Positions 7,708-14,404 of a stretch of 14,404 nucleotides of DNA are shown here, in pieces (within the stretch, counting starts at the first letter, position 1; each line of letters opens with the position of its first letter). Origin of the DNA: CANJUD01 sp043750035 (lineage in GTDB: Bacteria; Bacteroidota; Bacteroidia; UKL13-3). The stretch spans positions 1 to 14,404 of the forward strand of contig JAYVCI010000133.1 in NCBI GenBank assembly GCA_043750035.1, given 5' to 3'. The notes beneath the pieces are model-generated. The model was not told the origin of the DNA, ran no database searches, and was given only the letters and a program-made list of their open reading frames with translations. The translations under genes and the position numbers were made by a program.

Positions 7708-7738
7708 CAAAGGTAAGTAGTCAGTAAACAGTAATCAA
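7708..7738 (-). promoter_or_regulatory. Predicted tatD promoter, near-leaderless
   Basis: On the minus strand TTG (7738-7736) is followed after 20 bp by TACCTTTG (7715-7708), an exact TAnnTTTG. This fits the TTTG-N19-TAnnTTTG promoter of the Bacteroidota housekeeping sigma factor apart from 1 bp extra spacing. The -7 box ends only 4 bp before the tatD ATG, so transcription would start at or next to the start codon. The -33 box lies inside the heptamer array. Confidence 0.5.
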
Positions 7739-7788
7739 TGGTTAGTGGTTAGTGGCTGACGCCTTATGGTACTGACCACTGACCACTA
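7716..7788. repeat. Heptamer-repeat intergenic element B with GCTGACGCCT core
   Basis: Reading the plus strand in sevens from 7716 gives AGTAGTC, AGTAAAC, AGTAATC, AATGGTT, AGTGGTT, AGTGGCT, GACGCCT. After the core, two ACTGACC units run into the stop codon of the T9SS gene (7788-7786). AGTGGTTAGTGG (7744-7755) can pair with CCACTGACCACT (7776-7787) with one mismatch, giving a 12-bp stem with a 20-nt loop. GCTGACGCCT at 7755-7764 is identical to that at 1361-1370. No T-run follows the stem on the minus strand, so it is not a typical intrinsic terminator. Confidence 0.75.
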
Positions 7789-9966
7789 TAGTTTGCTCAG
7801 TTTCACCCAAATATTCTTGTTAATCTGCAACAGATAAATCCCTTCAGGTTGCCTGCTCAAATCAATAGTATTAATGTTGTTCGTATTGTTATATACTTTC
7901 CTCCCCGTTAAATCATAAATCGTTAGGTTATTAATTATAATGTCAGATTCGATATAATATATGCCTGTGGATGGGTTGGGATATATGCTAATGCCAGAAG
8001 TATTTGAAGGATTATATATTGCACTTTTTAATGCAGAAACTGTTATATTGAAAGATGTGTTTTGGCATCCGTTCGCATCTATAATAGTTACTTTATAATT
8101 CCCAATTTGATTAATGGGCAAGCTAGGAACAGCAGTAGTATTCACCAAGACTCCATTTCTATACCACAAGTATTGAACACCAGTTATGTTTGATGCATAT
8201 AATATATCATTTGCCACAGTTATACTAATATTGGGTATTGCCGCAACTATAATATTTAGCGTATCGAAATTTTTGCACACTACTCCCTGCGTAGTTGTAT
8301 AACCACGGACCAGCAATGTTGTATTTGTTGCAAAGTATTTTGTAAATTTTTGGCCAATGTATATCATATTGCCTGTTGCCATATCTGTCCACTCAAATGA
8401 GTCAGCACCGATAGCTTCTATTGTAGGCATATCAATTCCGCATTGCACAATATCTGGCCCGGCATCCACATTTAAGAAAGTGGGTATATTTAGCGTATCG
8501 AAATAAGTATTATAACAACCATTTAATCCAACTTCTAATTGTGAAATAGTTTGCCCACCTTTATCAAGTTGTATGGTGATATTGGTATCAAGGGTATTAT
8601 ATATGTTGCCACCAACTATCCATTTATAATTAAAAGTTTCTTTTGCCTTGTTCCAATTTAAAGGAGTGGCACTAAGTTTCAAGAAACCACAGCCCGAATC
8701 TGCAATATGTGTTTGTGCTTTGGCTTTTTTGTTCACTATAATTGAATAAGTTCGAGAAAAAAACCCATTGAATGGTGTTCCATCATCGGTTGCTTTTACG
8801 GTAAAAAAGTATGGGGTATTGCTCGCATCTTTATCTTCAGTTTGCCAGCAGAAATCAAATTCTTGCTTTTTGCTCCCATTGAAATAGGCCGTAAAAATCC
8901 CTTTTGTTATTCCATAATTCCATGATAGCCTTACAGTATCTTTTGAATCAGGATCGTAACTTTTAATAGCAGACATACATATTACATCTCCCGCACAACC
9001 TCTTGCGGAAGCTGCTGGAAGAGAAGGTGGTTTATTGGTGCAACTCGCTATCACTATCATTTCCATATCTCGGCGTACAAAACCAATTTCCTGCATCATC
9101 CCATTTTTGTCTTTACGCCATTCTTTTACGAGAACAACCATCACAGAAATTTGTTGCTGCATGGGTCTGAACCATAAATCACCTTTTATAGAATCCAATC
9201 CAAAACCTTTGCATTTGAATGAACTAAAATCATATTTTTTTATTGACGGAAACCCATCATAGTATAATGGAGATTCATAAGTGTATTGACCTTGGTAACT
9301 GCAATAGGAAGCAAATGCATTAAGCGGCTGGGTTATGTGATATGATATGGAGTCGGAATCAATTGAATCTATTCCAGTAACATTATAATTTATACAATTA
9401 CCCACGCAAACCATGTTTACTGGATTGATTGAAAAAACAGGAGAATTATTGCTTACAGAAAGACACCTGTCAAGTTCCGCATAACTGTAAAAATTTTCAC
9501 CTGCACAGCAAGTCGTTATAGAATTATTACGACAACATTGTTGATATTCTACCCGCATTTTGCAACAAGTAGTATTACTAAAAACCACAGTTTGTTTATA
9601 TACTAATTTTTCTATTCCATAGGGGAAAGTACAAGATGCATTAGTACCACTCGGATACCCGTTCCCGTTACAACTCGATATATCACATTTGGTACATGCA
9701 TGTTTTGACACCGGAGTTACATCTCCACAATCAAACAAGGTCATTGTATAGCTTTCTGAATAGTTGCAACCAATACCTACAATATTTAATTTAAAAGGAG
9801 AAACTGCATTTCCCTTGCAGTCTTTATATACAAAAAGTGTAAAATCGAATGTATCATTGCCACGTGAAGTGTATTGCAGGTCAGCACCCATTATTTTAGT
9901 GGCTTGCGATTGTTGACTCAAACATATATAATATAGAACGAGGCAAATAATTTTGAGGATTTTCAT
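7786..9966 (-). CDS. T9SS-exported Cys-rich adhesin-like protein (paralog 1, short form)
   Basis: The 726-residue protein begins with a signal peptide (1-22, cleavage near SQA/T) and then ATKIMGADLQY. That opening matches the ATHIxGG opening of Bacteroidota surface proteins with a conserved CCRN signature, here YQQCCRN (141-147). The N-terminal 230 residues are unusually Cys-rich (17 Cys, three CC pairs), probably disulphide-bonded outside the cytoplasm. GDLWFRPMQQQ (262-272) with VKEWRKD (280-286) is shared with the neighbouring paralog. Ig/PKD-like beta modules fill about 315-645. The end, IYPNPSTGIYYIES (661-674) to the C-terminus, is a type A T9SS sorting domain, which directs export across the outer membrane and is then removed. 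It is about 225 residues shorter than paralog 2, with fewer beta modules. A specific ligand is unknown. It has its own promoter-like block 30 bp upstream. Confidence 0.85.
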   Translation of the reverse strand: MKILKIICLVLYYICLSQQSQATKIMGADLQYTSRGNDTFDFTLFVYKDCKGNAVSPFKLNIVGIGCNYSESYTMTLFDCGDVTPVSKHACTKCDISSCNGNGYPSGTNASCTFPYGIEKLVYKQTVVFSNTTCCKMRVEYQQCCRNNSITTCCAGENFYSYAELDRCLSVSNNSPVFSINPVNMVCVGNCINYNVTGIDSIDSDSISYHITQPLNAFASYCSYQGQYTYESPLYYDGFPSIKKYDFSSFKCKGFGLDSIKGDLWFRPMQQQISVMVVLVKEWRKDKNGMMQEIGFVRRDMEMIVIASCTNKPPSLPAASARGCAGDVICMSAIKSYDPDSKDTVRLSWNYGITKGIFTAYFNGSKKQEFDFCWQTEDKDASNTPYFFTVKATDDGTPFNGFFSRTYSIIVNKKAKAQTHIADSGCGFLKLSATPLNWNKAKETFNYKWIVGGNIYNTLDTNITIQLDKGGQTISQLEVGLNGCYNTYFDTLNIPTFLNVDAGPDIVQCGIDMPTIEAIGADSFEWTDMATGNMIYIGQKFTKYFATNTTLLVRGYTTTQGVVCKNFDTLNIIVAAIPNISITVANDILYASNITGVQYLWYRNGVLVNTTAVPSLPINQIGNYKVTIIDANGCQNTSFNITVSALKSAIYNPSNTSGISIYPNPSTGIYYIESDIIINNLTIYDLTGRKVYNNTNNINTIDLSRQPEGIYLLQINKNIWVKLSKL

Positions 9967-9996
9967 GTGTATTGTAAATCTAGCTGTTAGCAGTAC

Positions 9997-10021
9997 GACA
10001 CAGATAAGTTATAAAGGTTGC
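9997..10021 (-). promoter_or_regulatory. ECF-sigma-like promoter before T9SS paralog 1
   Basis: The minus strand reads GCAACC (10021-10016), 16 bp, then GTC (9999-9997), the shape of an extracytoplasmic-function sigma promoter (AAC at -35, GTC at -10). The block TTTTGTGCAGGCAACCTTT is conserved in the gap before paralog 2. The ATG is 30 bp downstream. A weaker alternative is a housekeeping promoter TTTTG-N20-TATCTGTG in the same bases (one mismatch to TAnnTTTG). Confidence 0.45.
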
Positions 10022-10038
10022 CTGCACAAAATAATTTA

Positions 10039-12894
10039 TCAAAATTTCGCCAACCTCATCCAAACATTCTTGTTAATCTGAAACAAATAAATCCCTTCGG
10101 GCTGCCCGCTCAAGTCAATAGTATTATTATTGTTCATATTGTTATATACTTTCCTCCCCGTTAAATCATAAATCGTGAAATCGTGAATTGTAGCTGGGCT
10201 TTCTATATAATATATTCCAGTGGATGGGTTGGGATATACCTTGATTCCATAAGGATTCGGGGTGGTATATATTCCGCTCTTGAGAATGTTTACAGACAAT
10301 GCTTTGGAAGTATCAACACAGCCATTACTATCTGTCGCAACAACGGTATAATCTCCAAGCTGTGTTATATATCGCCAGGGTGAAATTGTAGTGGTATCAT
10401 AGGTGGTATTATAATACCAATCGTATATTACAAAATTGGCATTATTGGCATACAAAGTATCATTATTTATATTGATAGAAATTTGTTGAATTGGAAAGTT
10501 TTTCAATTCTGTAGTTGAAGAACTCGAACATCCATATATATCAGATGCAGTAACTGTATATATTCCTATTTTAGAAACTTTTGTATAATAGTTGGTATCA
10601 CCATTATTCCATTTGTATATATAATTGCCTTGTCCTGTTATTTTAAGTATTGTATTAAATCCATTGCAAACACTATATACAGCAGGAATTGTAATGGCAG
10701 GCTTCTGTACAATATATATATTTAAAGTGTCGTGTCTTTTGCAGGTAACACCGCCTGTAGTTTTATATCCATGTATAAGAACGGTTGTATTTGAATCAAA
10801 TCTTGTGATATATTTTGTGCCAGTATATAATACATTGTTATTATATAGTTTTGTCCAGATGGCTGAGTCCACACCAGTTGTGCTTAGTTGCATGGTGTCC
10901 ATTTCGCACTGATATATATTAGGACCGAAGAAAGAATTGATGGGCGGATTGAAGAACGCATTTACGTTGTCATTAGCCATGCACCCTGAAGTATCTGTTA
11001 GGGTAACATATAAATTTTGATATGAATTTGTTTGGTAATGCCTGCTAGTAGAAACTGTATTTCCAGTTTGTGTGTCTTCCCAACTGTATTTTTTAGTATT
11101 TCCATTATTGTTTCCTGCGTCAAAGTATATAGTATCCCCGTCGCATTTTCTTTGATCTGCTATATGCAGGTTTGGTATTTGTATCACTTTTAAATGCAGG
11201 GTATCAAAATTTTGGCAGCCATTGCTGTCAGAAACTTTGCAAATAATATCCATTGAATTTGTTGGAATAAAAGCAAAACCAGAGAGTGTGTCATTTGCAA
11301 TTCCCTGTAGCCACTTGTATTTAAAGGGTTTTGAACCATTTGTTACCGTACTATTTAAATTGATAGTACCACCTTTGCAAATGAAAGTATCATTCCCGAT
11401 ATCAATATGTAGGAAAGGTTGAATATATATACTATCGTAAAAATAAGCAGTACATTGATTAACTGTTACAGCAAGTGTTATATATATTTTCCCTCCATTT
11501 TTAATATAGGAAATGGCATTATTTCCATAATATTTTATCCCATTTATAATCCATTGGTAAGTATATACTTCATTGCAATTTTTTTGATTTAAAGGTGTAG
11601 CTTCCAGTTTTATTTTCCCACAGCTCAAATCAGTATATTGGCGATATATTTCTGGTTTTTTAGATACAATAAAACTATACATTTGGGTTTTCCTACCTTC
11701 AACTGGGCAAAAATTATCGTGGGCGGTTACTGCAAAATAATAAGGAATACTGCTAGTGTCAGCTAAGGAAGTTTGCCAGCAAAGATCGAATTGTTGTTTG
11801 ATACTATTTGAAGGGAATGATGCACTAAATTGTCCGTTGGGTATAGTATTGTTATAAGTCAGTAAAACAGTGTCATTTTTATCCGAGTCGCTGGATTGTA
11901 TATTGGTATAACAAAGTTTTTCTCCAGCAAATCCCCTTACTTGAGCAGCGGGTTTTAGTTCAGGTATATTATTGCTAGAACCATTCGCAATAATTAATTG
12001 GTAATCAATTCTTGTTACACCAATTTTTTGAGCTTTACAAGTATTGTCTTTCCGCCATTCCGTCATCTCTATTGCTATTTGAGCAACCTGTTGTTGCATT
12101 GGGTTGAATTTAAAATCACCTGTAATAGAATCTAATATAATACCCTTGCAGGTTTTGGGGTTATATTTTTTAGTTTGTGGAAATCCATCATAATATAATG
12201 GATATTGATAAGTATACTGACCTTGATAGGTACAAGCAGATGCATAAGCACTGAGAGCAGGAACAAGTTGGTAAGATATTGAATCATGGTTTACTTTATC
12301 CATAGCACCTAGGTTTATACTATAGCAACCACCTGAGTATATAATAGTAAATGGGTCAATTGTAATAAGCGGAGAACTATTTTGAGGATAAATGCAGCGA
12401 TTTAGTTCTGCATAATTATAATGATTTTCCGCTGCACAGCAAGTAGTAATATTACCATTACGACTAGATTGTGAAAACTCGATTCGAAATTTGCAGCATT
12501 TGGTATTGGTAAAATAAAGCGTATCTTTAAAAATCAATTTCTCTAGCCCATAAGGGAAATTGCAACTTGGATTTGCACCATTGGGGTAGCCATTGGTATT
12601 ACAATTATTGGCATCGCATTTTGTACAAGTTTTATTACATAGTGAGCTTACTTTTTCACAAGAAAAAATATCTAAAGTTTTACCGTAATTATAAGTACAG
12701 CTTATTCCTATAACATTTATAGTTGCAGAAGATAGCGAGCTACCTTTACAATCGCGGTATATACTCAATACTACTTCAAAAGTATCTTTACCTATAGGGG
12801 TGTAGCTAATACTACTTCCAGCTATATGCGTGGCGTATGCCTGAAAATTTAATAAGTATAAACAAATAAAAAAGGTCGAGATTAAATTTTTCAT
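10039..12894 (-). CDS. T9SS-exported adhesin-like protein with tandem PKD/Ig-like domains (paralog 2)
   Basis: The 951-residue protein has a signal peptide (1-21) followed by ATHIAGSSISY, and a Cys-rich N-terminal domain to about 230 (CTKCDANNC at 90-98, CC at 133-134 and 152-153). GDFKFNPMQQQ (259-269) and MTEWRKD (277-283) follow. About five beta modules run from 490 to 868: one with KYKWLQG and SDSNGCQNFDT, one with QRKCDGDTI, one with GYKTTGGVTCK, one with KWNNGDTNYY and YGCSS, and a last one with YTVVATDSNGCVD. The T9SS type A sorting domain is at about 884-951 (KVYPNPSTGIYYIES, IYDLTGRK, EGIYLFQINKN). In the CCRN signature position it reads SQSSRNG (141-147): both cysteines are serine. 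The role is inferred as a surface or secreted adhesin, and no enzyme motif is seen. A 63-bp gap with a promoter-like block separates it from paralog 3. Confidence 0.85.
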   Translation of the reverse strand: MKNLISTFFICLYLLNFQAYATHIAGSSISYTPIGKDTFEVVLSIYRDCKGSSLSSATINVIGISCTYNYGKTLDIFSCEKVSSLCNKTCTKCDANNCNTNGYPNGANPSCNFPYGLEKLIFKDTLYFTNTKCCKFRIEFSQSSRNGNITTCCAAENHYNYAELNRCIYPQNSSPLITIDPFTIIYSGGCYSINLGAMDKVNHDSISYQLVPALSAYASACTYQGQYTYQYPLYYDGFPQTKKYNPKTCKGIILDSITGDFKFNPMQQQVAQIAIEMTEWRKDNTCKAQKIGVTRIDYQLIIANGSSNNIPELKPAAQVRGFAGEKLCYTNIQSSDSDKNDTVLLTYNNTIPNGQFSASFPSNSIKQQFDLCWQTSLADTSSIPYYFAVTAHDNFCPVEGRKTQMYSFIVSKKPEIYRQYTDLSCGKIKLEATPLNQKNCNEVYTYQWIINGIKYYGNNAISYIKNGGKIYITLAVTVNQCTAYFYDSIYIQPFLHIDIGNDTFICKGGTINLNSTVTNGSKPFKYKWLQGIANDTLSGFAFIPTNSMDIICKVSDSNGCQNFDTLHLKVIQIPNLHIADQRKCDGDTIYFDAGNNNGNTKKYSWEDTQTGNTVSTSRHYQTNSYQNLYVTLTDTSGCMANDNVNAFFNPPINSFFGPNIYQCEMDTMQLSTTGVDSAIWTKLYNNNVLYTGTKYITRFDSNTTVLIHGYKTTGGVTCKRHDTLNIYIVQKPAITIPAVYSVCNGFNTILKITGQGNYIYKWNNGDTNYYTKVSKIGIYTVTASDIYGCSSSSTTELKNFPIQQISININNDTLYANNANFVIYDWYYNTTYDTTTISPWRYITQLGDYTVVATDSNGCVDTSKALSVNILKSGIYTTPNPYGIKVYPNPSTGIYYIESPATIHDFTIYDLTGRKVYNNMNNNNTIDLSGQPEGIYLFQINKNVWMRLAKF
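10045..10463. repeat. C-terminal paralogous repeat, copy in paralog 2
   Basis: This coding stretch (last beta module plus T9SS domain) is nearly identical at DNA level to 12962-13383 in paralog 3. It includes a run of about 80 bp around 10350-10436 with only two differences. The protein match drops from about 85-90% to about half upstream of the NDTLYAN codons (10464). Shorter similarity extends to 7800-7990 in paralog 1. Confidence 0.7.
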
Positions 12895-12915
12895 GATCGT
12901 AGTTTTTTTACGTTT

Positions 12916-12941
12916 GACTGCAATGATAAGCTAAAGGTTGC
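12916..12941 (-). promoter_or_regulatory. ECF-sigma-like promoter before T9SS paralog 2
   Basis: The minus strand reads GCAACC (12941-12936), 17 bp, then GTC (12918-12916), with the ATG 21 bp further on. The surrounding block TTTTGGTGCAAGCAACCTTT parallels the one before paralog 1, although the leader sequences next to the start codons differ. An overlapping housekeeping reading, TTTTG-N19-TATCATTG, is also possible (one mismatch to TAnnTTTG). Confidence 0.45.
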
Positions 12942-12957
12942 TTGCACCAAAATATTT

Positions 12958-14404
12958 CTACAATTTCGCCAACCTCACCCAAACATTCTTGTTAATCTGC
13001 AACAGATAAATCCCTTCAGGTTGCCCACTCAAATCAATCGTATTCATATTGTTTGAACCGTTATAGAATATTCTCCTGCCCGTTAAATCATAAATCGTGA
13101 AATCGTGAATTGCAATGGGTGATTCTATATAATAGAGTCCAGTAGATGGATTGGGATAGACCTTGATTCCATAAGGATTTGGGGTGGTATATATTCCGCT
13201 CTTGAGTGTGTTAACTGCCAATACTTTGGAAGTATCAACACAACCATTACTATCTGTAGCCGCAACGGTATAATCTCCAAGCTGTGTTATATATCGCCAG
13301 GGTGCAATTGTAGTGGTATCATAGGTGGTGTTATAATACCAATCGTATATTACAAAATTAGTATTGTTGGCATATAAAGTATCATTCACTATGCTAATAG
13401 AAACTTGTTGAGAGGGGAAATTGTTTAATTGTGTGGTAGCAGAATCTATACAACCATTAGTATCTATGGCCGTTACAGTATAGTACCCCGTTTTAGAAAC
13501 TTTGGTATAATAAGTTGTATCACCTGTGTTCCATTTGTATTTATAACTTCCGTGCCCCAAAGTTTGTAAAAGAATATTTGCATCTTTACAGTTTATATAA
13601 TTTGTAGGGAGTGCGATAATTGGTTTGGGAGCTATGGTAATATTTAAGGTATCATAACCCTTGCAAGTAACACCACCCAAAGTTTTATAACCATGCAAAA
13701 CTAGCGTAGTGTTTGAATCGAAACTGTTTATATAATTAGTGCCTGTATGTATGATACTGGTATCAGAAAACTTCGCCCAATTTGCATAATCTACACCCTT
13801 AGTGGTTAATGCAATAGTACCATATATACATTGAATTCTGTCTGGCCCCGCAAAAGTATTTAAAGGGGGGTTGTAAAATGCAAAAACATTATCATATCCA
13901 ATACATCCTAACGAATCTGTAAGGGATACGTTTAAAAATTGCTGGGTACTTGTTTGATAATATCTATTGTTTGAAACAATATTTCCCGTTAGTATATCCT
14001 TCCACTTATAATTTATTATATTGCCATTAGCAGTATAAGCATCAAAAAATATAGTGTCACCTGTACATTTTCTTTGGTCTTTCACATCAAATACAGGTAA
14101 TGGCATAACATTCAAATGTATCGTATCAAAATTCTGACAGCCCATATTATCTATTATTTTACAAACCACATCTATTGATTTCTTTGGAGTAATTGTAAAA
14201 TTATCTAAAGTGTCTGTTAAGCCGCCCTGTAGCCATTTATATTTATAAGGTGGCGAACCATTTGCAACAGTAGATTTTATATTGAAGGATGAGCCGATAC
14301 AAACAAAAGTATCCTTTCCAATCTCTATATTTACATAAGGTTGAACAGTAATACTATCATTGGTATATAAAGAAAAACCATTTACACCTACCACAAGTTC
14401 TATA
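12958..14404 (-). CDS. T9SS-exported adhesin-like protein, C-terminal part (paralog 3, cut by right edge)
   Basis: The frame is open to the window edge. A GTG at 14394 is not the true start, because the in-frame codons before it (I-E-L-V) align with the interior of paralog 2 (around residue 472 of that protein). The visible 480 or so residues contain the same order of beta modules as paralog 2: KYKWLQGG and DNMGCQNFDT, then QRKCTGDTI, GYKTLGGVTCK, KWNTGDTTYY and DTNGCID, and YTVAATDSNGCVD. They end in a T9SS type A sorting domain (KVYPNPSTGLYYIES to WVRLAKL). The last 145 residues are nearly the same as in paralog 2, and the rest is about half identical. Secretion through T9SS is expected. 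The N-terminus, signal peptide and promoter lie outside the window. Confidence 0.85.
   Translation of the reverse strand, partial: IELVVGVNGFSLYTNDSITVQPYVNIEIGKDTFVCIGSSFNIKSTVANGSPPYKYKWLQGGLTDTLDNFTITPKKSIDVVCKIIDNMGCQNFDTIHLNVMPLPVFDVKDQRKCTGDTIFFDAYTANGNIINYKWKDILTGNIVSNNRYYQTSTQQFLNVSLTDSLGCIGYDNVFAFYNPPLNTFAGPDRIQCIYGTIALTTKGVDYANWAKFSDTSIIHTGTNYINSFDSNTTLVLHGYKTLGGVTCKGYDTLNITIAPKPIIALPTNYINCKDANILLQTLGHGSYKYKWNTGDTTYYTKVSKTGYYTVTAIDTNGCIDSATTQLNNFPSQQVSISIVNDTLYANNTNFVIYDWYYNTTYDTTTIAPWRYITQLGDYTVAATDSNGCVDTSKVLAVNTLKSGIYTTPNPYGIKVYPNPSTGLYYIESPIAIHDFTIYDLTGRRIFYNGSNNMNTIDLSGQPEGIYLLQINKNVWVRLAKL
12962..13383. repeat. C-terminal paralogous repeat, copy in paralog 3
   Basis: This is the partner of 10045-10463. 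A 50-bp segment at its 3' coding end (12976-13025) differs from paralog 1 (7804-7853) at one base but from paralog 2 (10057-10106) at five. The identity relations therefore switch along the repeat. Confidence 0.7.

Noticed and set aside
7744..7787. Intrinsic terminator for T9SS paralog 1
   Set aside because: The stem is plausible, but the loop is 20 nt and no T-run follows on the minus strand. It is better explained as part of the heptamer element.
10170..10190. Tandem ATCGTGAA units in the sorting-domain codons of paralogs 2 and 3, resembling AATCGTA of element A
   Set aside because: The period is 8, not 7, and the bases encode the conserved HDFTIYD part of the T9SS domain, so the similarity is probably chance.
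14392..14394. GTG as the start of T9SS paralog 3
   Set aside because: The frame is open to the window edge and upstream codons align with the interior of paralog 2, so the gene simply continues outside.

Overview
The window looks like a chromosomal segment of a Bacteroidota bacterium, probably from the Chitinophagales/Sphingobacteriales side. The signs are low GC, absence of strong Shine-Dalgarno sites, TAnnTTTG-type promoter elements, a Bacteroidota-type isoleucyl-tRNA synthetase, an ileS / DksA-like / lspA gene order, and three proteins ending in type IX secretion (T9SS) type A sorting domains. All supported genes are on the minus strand, so transcription runs from right to left.

From right to left: (i) 7786-14404 holds three tandem paralogous exported proteins (the rightmost cut by the window edge). 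Each complete copy has a signal peptide, a Cys-rich N-terminal domain of the ATHIxGG...CCRN type, Ig/PKD-like beta domains and a C-terminal T9SS signal. The two intergenic gaps inside this cluster share a conserved promoter-like block (GCAACC-N16/17-GTC). (ii) 2526-7703 is a housekeeping block: tatD, a small secreted protein of unknown function, ileS, a DksA/TraR-like protein and lspA, with spacings of 7-70 nt where genes are adjacent. (iii) 470-1330 is a flavin reductase-like protein. (iv) 1-352 is the 5'-truncated remnant of a type I restriction subunit (HsdR). Its motor domain begins directly after a GC-rich palindromic repeat, so the open frame starts in repeat DNA.

The least expected structure is in the gaps. 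Three intergenic stretches (about 389-480, 1336-1449 and 7716-7788) are built of degenerate 7-bp tandem units in opposing arms around a shared core, GCTGACGCCT in two of them and GCTAACGC (minus strand) in the third. They fill whole gaps, reach into the stop codons of two genes, come within 5 bp of the start codon of a third, and in one case overlap the likely tatD promoter. They resemble in style the short heptamer repeats known from cyanobacteria, but the core-plus-arms organisation is inferred from these three copies only.

Functionally, ileS, the DksA-like gene and lspA form a probable operon for translation, transcription tuning and lipoprotein maturation. The adhesin-like trio is probably exported by T9SS and attached to or released from the surface. 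Its C-terminal ends show a mosaic identity pattern pointing to gene conversion.
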